A DNA stretch of 48,616 nt from a gamma proteobacterium SCGC AB-629-P17 (GTDB lineage Bacteria; Pseudomonadota; Gammaproteobacteria; PS1; Pseudothioglobaceae). The DNA lies in contig KB889824.1 in assembly GCA_000372785.1 (NCBI GenBank), positions 1 through 48,616 on the forward strand, given 5' to 3'. Positions 16,302 to 24,938 of this stretch are shown piece after piece. Each line of letters starts with the position of its first letter. The first letter of the stretch is position 1. The notes under the pieces were generated by a model that ran no database searches, was not told the origin of the DNA, and saw only the letters and a list, made by a program, of their open reading frames with translations. The position numbers and the translations under genes are program-made.

Positions 16302-17432
16302 ATGGAACAATTTAACATACTTTGGAATAATACTGGCCTATATCAAATGGTATGGGGTCAGGGGCTGATGTTGTTTGTCGGTATTCTGTTGATTTATCTA
16401 GCTATTGTAAAGAAATTTGAACCACTTTTACTTTTACCTATTGGTTTCGGTGCAATTCTGAGTAACATCCCTGGGGCCAATCTGGCTGTAGATGGTGGCA
16501 TTCTCCATCTCTTTTATATGGTAGGTATTGAGTCTGGTGCATTCCCGCTCATTATTTTTATGGGTGTTGGTGCTTTAACTGATTTTGGTCCACTTCTTGC
16601 TAACCCAAAAACCTTAATACTGGGTGCTGCAGCTCAGTTTGGCATTTTTGCAACCTTACTTGGTGCGGTTGGCTTATCAGCGCTTGGGGTATTTGACTTT
16701 ACTTTAAAACAAGCTGCTGCCATTGGAATCATTGGCGGTGCTGATGGCCCTACTTCAATCTACGTTGCATCAATACTAGCGCCAGAGCTTCTAGGCGCTA
16801 TAGCTGTAGCGTCATACTCATATATGGCGCTCGTTCCGCTCATTCAGCCGCCTATTATGAGGGCAATGACGACTGAAAAGGAACGACAAATTAAGATGGT
16901 ACAACTACGAGAGGTTTCCAAAACTGAAAAAATTATTTTTCCAATTATCTTGTTACTGCTTGTTGCGTTATTACTCCCTGCAGCTGCCCCGTTGCTAGGT
17001 ATGTTTGCGTTTGGTAATTTAATGAAAGAATCAGGTGTAGTGAATCGTTTAAGTGATACAACTCAAAATGCTCTGATTAATATTGTGACTATTTTTCTTG
17101 GGTTAGCTGTGGGATCGAAGCTAATGGCTGAAAAGTTCTTACAACTCGATACATTAGGAATATTAGTATTGGGTTTGGTTGCTTTTGCAATTGGCACAAC
17201 GAGTGGTCTGTTGATGGCTAAATTGATGAATATATTTAGTAAAAATAAAGTTAATCCTCTGATTGGCTCAGCAGGTGTTTCTGCAGTTCCAATGGCGGCT
17301 CGAGTTTCGAATAAAGTCGGCCTCGAATCTGACCCACATAACTTCTTATTGATGCACGCAATGGGACCTAATGTAGCGGGTGTAATTGGATCAGCAATTG
17401 CAGCTGGTATTATGATTCAGTTTTTAGCCTAA
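16302..17432 (+). CDS. oadB: Oxaloacetate decarboxylase beta subunit (Na+ pump)
   Basis: A 376-residue polytopic protein that decarboxylates carboxybiotin and exports Na+. About nine to eleven hydrophobic segments are visible. The conserved regions are present: [17 protein letters not shown] with the functional aspartate, [13 protein letters not shown], and near the C-terminus [16 protein letters not shown] and [14 protein letters not shown]. It starts two bases after the oadA stop codon. Beta subunits of methylmalonyl-CoA and glutaconyl-CoA decarboxylases are close relatives; the oadA partner decides the assignment. Confidence 0.95.
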   Translation: MEQFNILWNNTGLYQMVWGQGLMLFVGILLIYLAIVKKFEPLLLLPIGFGAILSNIPGANLAVDGGILHLFYMVGIESGAFPLIIFMGVGALTDFGPLLANPKTLILGAAAQFGIFATLLGAVGLSALGVFDFTLKQAAAIGIIGGADGPTSIYVASILAPELLGAIAVASYSYMALVPLIQPPIMRAMTTEKERQIKMVQLREVSKTEKIIFPIILLLLVALLLPAAAPLLGMFAFGNLMKESGVVNRLSDTTQNALINIVTIFLGLAVGSKLMAEKFLQLDTLGILVLGLVAFAIGTTSGLLMAKLMNIFSKNKVNPLIGSAGVSAVPMAARVSNKVGLESDPHNFLLMHAMGPNVAGVIGSAIAAGIMIQFLA

Positions 17433-17452
17433 TTATATTCTGCTTAAAGTCT

Positions 17453-17480
17453 AAAAAAACCATTCACTCTAATGAGTGAA
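17453..17480 (-). terminator. Terminator downstream of lolD
   Basis: On the reverse strand TTCACTC-ATTA-GAGTGAA forms a 7-bp stem (17463-17480), followed after three bases by seven T residues (17453-17459). It is 17 bases past the lolD stop codon and faces the end of oadB. Confidence 0.65.
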
Positions 17481-17497
17481 GATGAATTCTGGTTGAT

Positions 17498-18181
17498 TCA
17501 GTTTCGTTTTTCAATTAGTTGCTGATTACTCAGGGTGAGCGTTCTGTCCATTTTTTTGGCAATGTCTTGATCATGAGTTACAATCACGAGTGATGAAGTG
17601 CTATTTTCATTGAGTTCCAAGATTAACTCTAGTACATCTTTAGCATTCTTGGCGTCAAGATTGCCTGTAGGTTCATCAGCCAAGAGACAGTCAGGTTCTA
17701 CAACCATAGCTCTTGCTATTGCTACCCTTTGTCTTTCACCACCAGAGAGTTCTGATGGTTTATGCCTCAATCGATTTTCCAAACCGACTCTTGTTAATAG
17801 TTTCTCAGACTGGGCAATCGCACTTTCCTTATCAACTCCTTTAATAAGGAGTGGCATGGCGACATTAAAAACGGAAGAAAAATCGTTTAATAAGTGATGA
17901 AATTGATAAACAAAACCAAAAGTGTTGGCACGTAACTCGGTACGATCTTGTTCATTGAGCTTTGTAATATTACTGTCATTAATTAAGACATCGCCTGAAG
18001 AAGGTGTATCAAGACCGGCAATCAAATTGAGTAGTGTTGATTTTCCACAACCCGATTGTCCTAAAATAGCAATAGACTCTCCTGGCTTGACGTCAAGCCT
18101 CAAATTACTCAATATGGAAGTTTGATTATCTCCTTCAATATATGAAAAACAAAGAGAACGGCACTCGATGATATTATTCAT
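17498..18181 (-). CDS. lolD: Lipoprotein-releasing ABC transporter ATPase LolD
   Basis: The 227-residue ATPase of LolCDE, which releases outer-membrane lipoproteins from the inner membrane. Walker A is GQSGCGKST (about residue 38), the signature [14 protein letters not shown], and Walker [13 protein letters not shown], with the switch histidine in VIVTHDQD. The MacB/LolD subfamily trait of a PxGNLD D-loop is present. It overlaps the permease gene by 8 bp, giving the order permease-ATPase on the reverse strand. Relatives such as FtsE and MacB differ in partner, and the adjacent LolC/E-type permease supports LolD. Confidence 0.93.
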   Translation of the reverse strand: MNNIIECRSLCFSYIEGDNQTSILSNLRLDVKPGESIAILGQSGCGKSTLLNLIAGLDTPSSGDVLINDSNITKLNEQDRTELRANTFGFVYQFHHLLNDFSSVFNVAMPLLIKGVDKESAIAQSEKLLTRVGLENRLRHKPSELSGGERQRVAIARAMVVEPDCLLADEPTGNLDAKNAKDVLELILELNENSTSSLVIVTHDQDIAKKMDRTLTLSNQQLIEKRN

Positions 18182-19412
18182 GTCTGAGCACCTCAGAAAT
18201 ATTTACTTTTCCGGCGCGCCTGGCTGGATAGATTGCGGCAATCACTGCTAATATAATGGCGCCTATCACGACACTTAATACATCATTTAATTGGATGACA
18301 GATGGGAAGCGATTGATGTAGAAAACATCTTTTGGAAAAAATTGAAAGCCAATAATAGTTTCAATTCCCGAGATAACTGATTCGATGTTCAGTGCCAACA
18401 AAAGCCCAAGTGCGGTTCCAACAATGATACCAATAAGAGCAATACTTAGACCTTGATAAAAAAATATTTTGACGATTCTTTTTGGGGTCATTCCAATAGT
18501 TCTAAGGATTGCAATATCAGATTTTTTGTCAGTAACCACCATAACCATCATGGAAACTATATTAAAGGCCGCTACAGCAATAATTAAAGAGAGGACTACA
18601 GCAATCATTTGTTTTTCAAGGTTTAGAGCTCGGATAAAATTACGTTTTTGTTGCATCCAATCAACGCCATAATATAAATCACTACCAAGCTTTTCAACAA
18701 CATTATTAGTAATTTTGTTTGCTTCAAAGAGGTCGTCTACTTTAAGACGAATTCCTGAGACTTGATTATCCAAACTGAAAAGTTCTTGGCCATCATTGAG
18801 ATGAATAAAAGCCAAATTGTTGTTATATTCGTTTAGACCAGCATTAAATATTCCAGTTACTGTAAAGGTTTGTGATTTAGGCATCAATAAACCAAGTGAA
18901 TTTCTACTAGGAGCTATTAGTGTTACTGAATCGCCAATACCAGTACCCAATATTGTCGCTAGGCCAACTCCAATCAAGACAGATGATGAATCTTCAGTTA
19001 ATTTAATTTCACCATATTTGATGTCATCAAGTAAAACAGAAGTTTTAACTTCAAGATCCATGATTATTCCTCTAACACTTATTCCTTGAGAAGCATTCTT
19101 GGAAGTTATCAAAGCAAAATTTTCAACATATGGAGAAGTGGCTAATATATGATCTTGTGAGTTAATCTTATCGCTGAGCTCCTCCCAGTTTTCAAGAGTG
19201 TTGTCGTTTTCAGTTATATATGAATGAGATATTGCATTTAGAACACGATTCGTTAGTTCTTCATGAAAGCCATTCATTACTGACAACACAGTAATTAACG
19301 ACATGACAGCAAGAATTAATCCCACCATAGAGACACCAGAAATAAAGGAAACGAAGCCTTTTTTTCGATTGGAACGTAAATATTGGTTAGAAATATGAAA
19401 TTCAACACTCAT
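18174..19412 (-). CDS. lolC: Lipoprotein-releasing ABC transporter permease LolC/LolE
   Basis: A 412-residue inner-membrane permease with one N-terminal and three C-terminal membrane helices around a large periplasmic domain (about residues 48-270). The N-terminus FHISNQYLRSNRKKGFVSFISGVSMVGL is typical of LolC/LolE. The C-terminal FtsX-like region includes SMMVMVVTDKKSDIAILRTIGMTPKRIVKIFF and ends [21 protein letters not shown]. Only one permease gene is present, so the complex may be a LolCE-type homodimer (LolFD) or its partner may be elsewhere. lpxK starts divergently only about 50 bp away. Confidence 0.92.
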   Translation of the reverse strand: MSVEFHISNQYLRSNRKKGFVSFISGVSMVGLILAVMSLITVLSVMNGFHEELTNRVLNAISHSYITENDNTLENWEELSDKINSQDHILATSPYVENFALITSKNASQGISVRGIIMDLEVKTSVLLDDIKYGEIKLTEDSSSVLIGVGLATILGTGIGDSVTLIAPSRNSLGLLMPKSQTFTVTGIFNAGLNEYNNNLAFIHLNDGQELFSLDNQVSGIRLKVDDLFEANKITNNVVEKLGSDLYYGVDWMQQKRNFIRALNLEKQMIAVVLSLIIAVAAFNIVSMMVMVVTDKKSDIAILRTIGMTPKRIVKIFFYQGLSIALIGIIVGTALGLLLALNIESVISGIETIIGFQFFPKDVFYINRFPSVIQLNDVLSVVIGAIILAVIAAIYPARRAGKVNISEVLRHE

Positions 19413-19465
19413 AGTCAGAATATTTTGTCATAATTAATGTTTTAAAAGTGATTAAAGTATTCAAA

Positions 19466-20434
19466 ATGTCAAGCATTTTAAGTTTTGTTGATCATAACAA
19501 GTTGCGCTTTACCAACTACCTTTTGTTGCCTTTTTCAGCGGTCTTTTTTATATTGTCTCAATTACGAGTTTGGTGCTATAAAGTAGGTTTTTTTAAGACA
19601 AGCCAAGCAGAAGTTCCAGTCATAGTAGTTGGTAACATTACCGTTGGTGGAAGTGGGAAAACACCAATAGTAATTGCGCTTTGTAGGTATTTTGAGTTAC
19701 AAGGTAAAAGTATTGGGGTTGTTTCAAGAGGTTATGGTGGTGAGTATGTCGAGGATACTTTGAAAGTTACACCATTAACTGATGCTAGAGAGTGCGGAGA
19801 TGAGCCTGCTTTAATAGCGCAGCAGACAAATGCTCAAGTCGTGGTTGCAAAAAGACGCAATAAAGCGATTAAATATTTGACTGTTAACCATCAAGTTGAC
19901 ATCATTATTAGTGATGACGGACTTCAACACTATGCCATGGGAAGGGATGTTGAAATTGTAGTTATTGATGGAATTCGCCGTTTCGGTAATGGTATGCTGT
20001 TACCTTCTGGGCCACTCAGAGAACCTGTAAAAAGACTAAAATCCGTTGACATCATTGTCAATAATGGATCAGTAGTTCAGGGAGAAATATCTAGTCATCT
20101 CAATCCTAAGTGCTATGTCAATCTGCTTACCAATGAAACCAAAGAGCTTGATTATTTTAAAGGAACTCAATGCTATGCTGTAGCTGGCATTGGAAATCCA
20201 ACTAACTTTTATACTATTCTTGAAAGTCGGGGAGTTAATTTGATTAGTAAACCATTCCCTGATCATCACCCATTTGTTGCTAAGGACTTAGTATTCGATC
20301 AGGATTATCCAATCTTAATGACGGCTAAGGATTGTGTAAAATGTAGACATTTTGCAACAAATCAGATGTGGTATTTATCTGTTAGTGTTGAACTGAGTCA
20401 GAATTTTTACACACAATTGGAGTCTAAATTGTGA
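19466..20434 (+). CDS. lpxK: Tetraacyldisaccharide 4'-kinase
   Basis: LpxK phosphorylates the 4' position of the lipid A precursor at the inner membrane. The 322-residue product has an N-terminal membrane-associated stretch (about 15-38) and the P-loop GNITVGGSGKTPIVIAL. Further motifs are GVVSRGYGG, DARECGDEPALIA, IISDDGLQHYAMGRD, VVIDGIRRFGNG, LLPSGPLREP and FPDHHPF. The ATG giving MSSILSFV is preferred; an upstream GTG at 19448 would add six residues. The next gene overlaps its stop codon, and kdsB follows: lpxK-ycaR-kdsB is a conserved gammaproteobacterial order. Confidence 0.95.
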   Translation: MSSILSFVDHNKLRFTNYLLLPFSAVFFILSQLRVWCYKVGFFKTSQAEVPVIVVGNITVGGSGKTPIVIALCRYFELQGKSIGVVSRGYGGEYVEDTLKVTPLTDARECGDEPALIAQQTNAQVVVAKRRNKAIKYLTVNHQVDIIISDDGLQHYAMGRDVEIVVIDGIRRFGNGMLLPSGPLREPVKRLKSVDIIVNNGSVVQGEISSHLNPKCYVNLLTNETKELDYFKGTQCYAVAGIGNPTNFYTILESRGVNLISKPFPDHHPFVAKDLVFDQDYPILMTAKDCVKCRHFATNQMWYLSVSVELSQNFYTQLESKL

Positions 20435-20601
20435 TTGATAAAGCTTTGTTAAAGATGCTAGTATGTCCAGAAAGCAAAGCCCCTTTGAAGCAAGTAGGGG
20501 AAGAACTGATCTGTGAAAAAAGTCAATTAGCCTATCCAATTCAGGATGGAATTCCAGTTCTTCTTCTTGAAGAGGCGCGTAAGATTAAGCCTAAAAAATA
20601 A
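20431..20601 (+). CDS. ycaR: Trm112-family small protein (YcaR-like)
   Basis: A 56-residue protein starting with GTG inside the last codons of lpxK (4-base overlap GTGA) and ending in TAA, whose last base is the first of the kdsB ATG. The sequence follows the Trm112/YcaR pattern: LLKMLVCPESKAPLK, then CEKSQLAYPIQDGIPVLL, then EEAR. Only Cys12 of a possible zinc ribbon plus Cys28 are present, which is common in the bacterial short forms. Function is unknown; the E. coli homologue occupies the same site between lpxK and kdsB. Clear translational coupling on both sides supports it as a real gene. Confidence 0.9.
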   Translation: MIDKALLKMLVCPESKAPLKQVGEELICEKSQLAYPIQDGIPVLLLEEARKIKPKK

Positions 20602-21338
20602 TGGATTTTTCCCTTATTATCCCTGCCAGATATACCTCAAGCCGGTTACCGGCAAAGTTGCTCGAAGACATTAATGGCAAGCCACTGATCGAGCATACCT
20701 ATTTAAATGCCCTTCAGAGTAGTGCGAAACGTGTCATTATCGCAACTGATGATGAAAGAATTAATACTGTTGCTAAAGATTTCAATGCAGAGGTTTATAT
20801 GACAAGCATTGATCATACTTCTGGCACCTCTCGAATATCAGAGGTAGTAACCAAACTGGAATTGGATAATGATGAAGTTTTGGTGAATGTTCAAGGTGAT
20901 GAACCCATGCTTAGTCCTGAAGTGATTGATCAAGTAGCTAATAACTTGGTTCATAGCGAAATGGATGTCGCTACTTTGTGTGAAAAAATTGAGAGTGAAA
21001 GTTTATATTTTGATCCAAATTGCGTCAAAGTTGTATATAGTTCACGTGGCAAAGCATTGTACTTCTCAAGATCACCAATTCCAGCTTTTCGGAAAAATGA
21101 AGAGATAGATTTATCAATTTGTTGTCGACATATTGGTATCTATGCATACCGTGTAAGTTTTTTAAAAAAATACTCACAGATGGATAATTCGATTCTTGAG
21201 GAGGCTGAAAAATTGGAACAACTGACGATATTAAACGAAGGTGTTGATATTCATGTTGAGCTTGCCTGTGGCTCTACAGGTTATGGGATTGATACAAAAG
21301 ATGATTTAATAAAAGTTAAAAAGGAACTAAAAAAATGA
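20601..21338 (+). CDS. kdsB: 3-deoxy-manno-octulosonate cytidylyltransferase
   Basis: KdsB activates Kdo with CTP to CMP-Kdo for LPS inner core synthesis. The 245-residue nucleotidyltransferase begins FSLIIPARYTSSRLPAKLL, the CTP-binding signature. It continues with KPLIEHTY, IIATDDERI, TSGTSRISEV, NVQGDEPML with the metal-binding aspartate, ALYFSRSPIP, CRHIGIYAYRVSFL and EKLEQL. The conserved LEQLR is LEQLT here. The start overlaps the preceding gene by one base, and the end overlaps folD by four bases (ATGA). Confidence 0.96.
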   Translation: MDFSLIIPARYTSSRLPAKLLEDINGKPLIEHTYLNALQSSAKRVIIATDDERINTVAKDFNAEVYMTSIDHTSGTSRISEVVTKLELDNDEVLVNVQGDEPMLSPEVIDQVANNLVHSEMDVATLCEKIESESLYFDPNCVKVVYSSRGKALYFSRSPIPAFRKNEEIDLSICCRHIGIYAYRVSFLKKYSQMDNSILEEAEKLEQLTILNEGVDIHVELACGSTGYGIDTKDDLIKVKKELKK

Positions 21339-22168
21339 ACATTATTGACGGTAAGGAGATAGCGAAAAAACTAAGAGCAAAAATTGCTGAAGAAGTTAAA
21401 ACTCTTGAGCGTCCACCAGGATTAGCAGTAATACTTGTTGGTGAAGATCCTGCATCAGCAGTTTATGTGCGCAATAAGGAACTTGCATGTATCGAAGCAG
21501 GCTTCTTTTCAGATAAAATTATTAAATCAGAAAATACAACCGAAGAGCAGTTATTAGAAGAAGTTGAGCGCCTTAACAATAATCCTCATATTGATGGTAT
21601 TTTGGTTCAATTGCCACTTCCAAGTCATATCAATGCTAACAAAGTTATAGAGCACATTTCACCTTATAAAGACATTGATGGTTTCCATAGTGAAAATATT
21701 GGTAAGTTGATGCAAAACAAAGCTCATTTACGTCCTTGTACCCCTAAAGGGGTTATGACAATGCTTGATTCCATTGGTTGTGAAGTATGGGGAAAGAATT
21801 GTGTTGTAGTAGGTGCTTCAAATATTGTTGGAAGGCCAATGGCTATGGAATTATTAAATGCGGGTGGTACTGTAACTATTTGTAACAGTAAAACAAAGGA
21901 CATTCCTTCTAAAGTAAAGCAAGCAGATATTGTTGTTGTGGGCGTTGGCATTCCTAAGATGATTAAGGGTGATTGGGTTAAAGAGGGTGCGGTTGTTATT
22001 GATGTTGGTATTAATCGACTTGAAGATGGTTCACTGGTCGGAGATGTAGATTATGATGCAATTAAGGACAAGGCTGCTGGAATAACTCCTGTTCCTGGTG
22101 GGGTTGGCCCGATGACTATTGCGACACTTTTAGAGAACACGTTAATAGCCTACAAAGAGAATTTATGA
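21335..22168 (+). CDS. folD: Bifunctional methylene-THF dehydrogenase/cyclohydrolase
   Basis: FolD interconverts 5,10-methylene-THF and 10-formyl-THF, using NADP. The 277-residue product has the N-terminal catalytic domain with VGEDPASAVYVRNKELACIEAG (catalytic Tyr and Lys), DGILVQLPLPSHI and DIDGFHSENIGKL. Also present are RPCTPKGVMTML and the Rossmann part with VVGASNIVGRPMAMELL, then ITPVPGGVGPMTIATLLENT. It overlaps kdsB by 4 bp, an unusual pairing of LPS and folate genes that probably reflects genome compaction. The next gene follows within 16 bp. Confidence 0.97.
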   Translation: MNIIDGKEIAKKLRAKIAEEVKTLERPPGLAVILVGEDPASAVYVRNKELACIEAGFFSDKIIKSENTTEEQLLEEVERLNNNPHIDGILVQLPLPSHINANKVIEHISPYKDIDGFHSENIGKLMQNKAHLRPCTPKGVMTMLDSIGCEVWGKNCVVVGASNIVGRPMAMELLNAGGTVTICNSKTKDIPSKVKQADIVVVGVGIPKMIKGDWVKEGAVVIDVGINRLEDGSLVGDVDYDAIKDKAAGITPVPGGVGPMTIATLLENTLIAYKENL

Positions 22169-22184
22169 GTTGTTTTTGCTGAAA

Positions 22185-22562
22185 ATGTTATACATTCATG
22201 GCGGAAGTAAAGAACAAGTAAAACTTTCACAGCAGCTATTTCACTTCTGTAATGCGAGTTTGTTTTCAAAAAAAGAAAAACCCACTATTGATTTAAGTAT
22301 AAAAAAAGTGGAAGATGCCCTTGCCTGGACAGATTATGAGGGTGATGGCAAGTTTTTCATTGAAATTGAAGAGTCACTAGATAGAAGAAGGTTTATTATT
22401 ACTTTGTGCCATGAAATGATCCATGTCAGGCAATTCCTAGCTGGTGTCGAAGTGAGTGAATTTTCTGCCTATTATTACGAAGAAAAGCTAGCTAATCAGT
22501 TTTTTGATGAAGAGCTAGCCAACAATTTTGAAGAAAATATTCTTGATATTAATGAGGGTTGA
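22185..22562 (+). CDS. Hypothetical protein with HExxH zinc-metallopeptidase-like motif
   Basis: A 125-residue protein I cannot assign to a named family. Residues 76-80 read HEMIH inside IITLCHEMIHVRQF, matching the HExxH zinc motif on a predicted helix. Downstream acidic residues in AYYYEEKLANQFF (Glu99/Glu100) could offer the third ligand. The size and layout recall small SprT-like or phage/WLM-type predicted metallopeptidases. There is no signal peptide or membrane segment, so it is cytosolic. The ATG at 22185 is preferred to a TTG at 22170. It is the last gene of the lpxK-kdsB-folD run and ends 8 bp before convergent purK. Confidence 0.7.
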   Translation: MLYIHGGSKEQVKLSQQLFHFCNASLFSKKEKPTIDLSIKKVEDALAWTDYEGDGKFFIEIEESLDRRRFIITLCHEMIHVRQFLAGVEVSEFSAYYYEEKLANQFFDEELANNFEENILDINEG

Positions 22563-22569
22563 GCTCCAC

Positions 22570-23658
22570 TTAAGGCATAAAGTCGCTTAAGTCTTCGAGA
22601 GAAGTATTTAAATCATCAAGTGTATTAGCAGTGATAGTGATGTGCCCAAGTTTGCGTCCCTCGCGCTCTGTTTTATTGTAAAGATGTAGGTGAGCGTTTT
22701 TTAGAGTAAGCACTTTATCGATAGGACCTTGTTCTCCAATAATATTAATCATAGCGCTATATTTATAAGTGCACGAAGTATCCCCTAGTGGTGTTTCAGT
22801 AATAGCTCTTATATGATTTTCAAATTGTGAGGTGCGCGCACCTTCAATAGTCCAATGTCCAGAATTATGAACTCTTGGTGCCATTTCGTTAACAACCAGG
22901 TTGTTGTCAGTTTCAAATAGTTCAATTGTCAAAACACCGACATGATCCATCTCGTCTAGCAAAGAACACATATAGGATTCAGCTTGTTGTTGCAGTTTTG
23001 GGCTGACATTTTGTGCAGGAGCAATTGTAAGACGAAGGATGCCATTATGGTGCGAGTTTTCGACTAGTGGATAATACTCATGAGTGTTATCTACGCCACG
23101 AACAGCAACAAGTGAGAGCTCTCGCTTAAAGTTTACAAAACCCTCTAATATTGATTCAACACCAGACATGCTTTTCCAAGCCTGGTCAAGCTGTGAATCT
23201 GATTGAATTAGAAATTGGCCTTTACCATCATAACCATCAGTCGCAGTTTTTAGTATCGCTGGTAGGCCAATGTTTTCAACAGCAATTTTTAGCTCTGATA
23301 GGTTGTTAACCATCTGGTAGGAAGTGCACGGTATGTTGAGTTTATCGAAAAGTGATTTTTCTCTTCCTCGATGTTGACTGGTGAATAAAGACTTAGCGCT
23401 AGGATAAACCATCGTTTTCTGACTGATTTCCTTGACAATACTAACAGCCGTATTTTCACTTTCATAGGTAACCACATCGGAGTTTTTAGAAAATTCTTCT
23501 ATGATTTCTTGACTACCATTTTGAATGAATGTATTACCTAAAAGTGAAGAGGGGTCTTCTTTAGATGATGCTAAGAAGCGCATTTGATGGCCTAAAGGGT
23601 AGGCAGACAGAGCAAGCATTTTTCCTAATTGACCGGAACCAAGAACACCAATTTTCAT
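22570..23658 (-). CDS. purK: 5-(carboxyamino)imidazole ribonucleotide synthase
   Basis: PurK uses ATP and bicarbonate to convert AIR to N5-CAIR in purine synthesis. The 362-residue ATP-grasp enzyme starts KIGVLGSGQLGKMLALSA. It has DVVTYESENTA, the ATP-grasp segments LPAILKTATDGYDGKGQF and ILEGFVNFKRELSLVAVRG, then VNEMAPRVHNSGHWTIEGA and TSQFENHIRAI. purE lies three bases upstream, so the two form one transcript and act in consecutive steps. Confidence 0.96.
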   Translation of the reverse strand: MKIGVLGSGQLGKMLALSAYPLGHQMRFLASSKEDPSSLLGNTFIQNGSQEIIEEFSKNSDVVTYESENTAVSIVKEISQKTMVYPSAKSLFTSQHRGREKSLFDKLNIPCTSYQMVNNLSELKIAVENIGLPAILKTATDGYDGKGQFLIQSDSQLDQAWKSMSGVESILEGFVNFKRELSLVAVRGVDNTHEYYPLVENSHHNGILRLTIAPAQNVSPKLQQQAESYMCSLLDEMDHVGVLTIELFETDNNLVVNEMAPRVHNSGHWTIEGARTSQFENHIRAITETPLGDTSCTYKYSAMINIIGEQGPIDKVLTLKNAHLHLYNKTEREGRKLGHITITANTLDDLNTSLEDLSDFMP

Positions 23659-23661
23659 AAA

Positions 23662-24150
23662 TTATTTGTCGGGATTGGGATTATCTAGAACATCTTGCGT
23701 TTGTTCAGAGCGAAATTTAGCTACTTTTTCTCTAATCTCATCATTATGATTGCCAACAATTTGAGCAGCCAAAATACCAGCGTTTTTTGCACCAGCTTCG
23801 CCAATAGCTAGTGTGCCAACTGGAATGCCACCAGGCATTTGTACAATCGACAAAAGTGAATCTTTTCCGCTTAAGGCGCGAGATTGGACTGGAACGCCGA
23901 GAACTGGCACGATTGTTTTAGCGGCGACCATTCCAGGTAAGTGTGCAGAGCCACCAGCACCGGCAATGATTACCTGAAGTCCTCGATCTTGAGCAGTTTC
24001 AGCATACTCAAACATTAAATCGGGTGTACGGTGAGCTGAGACTACTTTGACTTCATAAGGTACGCCAAATTCTTCCAACATATCTATAGCGTTCTTCATT
24101 GTAGGCCAGTCGGACTTTGAGCCCATAATAACACCAACTAAAGCACTCAT
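23662..24150 (-). CDS. purE: N5-carboxyaminoimidazole ribonucleotide mutase
   Basis: PurE moves the carboxyl group of N5-CAIR to C4, giving CAIR. The 162-residue product shows [53 protein letters not shown] and [17 protein letters not shown], all typical of class I PurE. The invariant histidine in AGGSAHLPG is present. It is the first gene of purE-purK. Confidence 0.97.
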   Translation of the reverse strand: MSALVGVIMGSKSDWPTMKNAIDMLEEFGVPYEVKVVSAHRTPDLMFEYAETAQDRGLQVIIAGAGGSAHLPGMVAAKTIVPVLGVPVQSRALSGKDSLLSIVQMPGGIPVGTLAIGEAGAKNAGILAAQIVGNHNDEIREKVAKFRSEQTQDVLDNPNPDK

Positions 24151-24218
24151 TAATTGCTCAAAAGAAGAGAATAATTAAATTATACCAAAACAACTTCCTT
24201 ATTAACCTTGAAACTGAA

Positions 24219-24938
24219 TTACCTAATACTCTTTGTTGATGGTAATTTAAATGTTTTATCTAAAAAAGGTAGGTGACCTGTATGTAACAAAAATGTTTGC
24301 GTTTTATTGTTTTTATACCAGTCCTTAATTTCAACAGGAACTATAGTATCGAGAGAACCTAAAACAACGCTCCTTGGAATATTGATTTTTTTATATAATT
24401 CCTGTAGATCTGAATTTATCAAAATATCTAGACCTATATTGAGAGCTTTATCAGTTGTAGGGTATTTTTGTATGGCTTCATAGATTTCTAATATTTGTGA
24501 TCTATCTTTACTCTGTAGGCCAACAAAGCGTTTAAGTGTTTTGGCATTATCATTTTTTAAATTAATCGCGAATTGTTGAAATATTTCACTATTTATTCCA
24601 AACTTCCAATTCTCATGATTAACCAAGCTCGGTGTGGCAGCTACAAGAATTAAGTGTTCAAGTTGAATTTTAGTTGCAATGTAAATTGACAGTAAACCTC
24701 CTAGGGACCAGCCCAATAGGATGGATTTCTTAGGAATGAATTGAATCAATTCTTCGCACCAACTTTCTAAACCTCCTTCAATGTCATCACTTCTACCGTG
24801 CCCTGGTAGGTCTATAGCAGTAATGCAATAGCTTTTTTGATATTTTTCTATAAGGTTTTGAAAGATATCGCTACTAAAGCCCCATCCATGTAAGAGCACT
24901 AAATTTGGACCTTTTCCGATCGTCTTATGCCATAACAT
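24219..24938 (-). CDS. bioH: Pimeloyl-ACP methyl ester carboxylesterase
   Basis: BioH removes the methyl group from pimeloyl-ACP methyl ester, ending the BioC-BioH route to the biotin precursor. The 239-residue alpha/beta hydrolase has LLHGWGFSSDIF (oxyanion region), the nucleophile in LLGWSLGGLLS, the acid in VLGSLDTIVPVE and His in LLHTGHLPFLD. I start at the ATG at 24936-24938, which overlaps the bioF stop by 14 bases; the longer upstream reading is inside bioF. Position directly after bioF decides BioH over other esterases. Confidence 0.9.
   Translation of the reverse strand: MLWHKTIGKGPNLVLLHGWGFSSDIFQNLIEKYQKSYCITAIDLPGHGRSDDIEGGLESWCEELIQFIPKKSILLGWSLGGLLSIYIATKIQLEHLILVAATPSLVNHENWKFGINSEIFQQFAINLKNDNAKTLKRFVGLQSKDRSQILEIYEAIQKYPTTDKALNIGLDILINSDLQELYKKINIPRSVVLGSLDTIVPVEIKDWYKNNKTQTFLLHTGHLPFLDKTFKLPSTKSIR

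Noticed and set aside
17598..17897. Forward open frame inside lolD
   Set aside because: Antisense of a gene with full Walker and signature motifs; no independent support.
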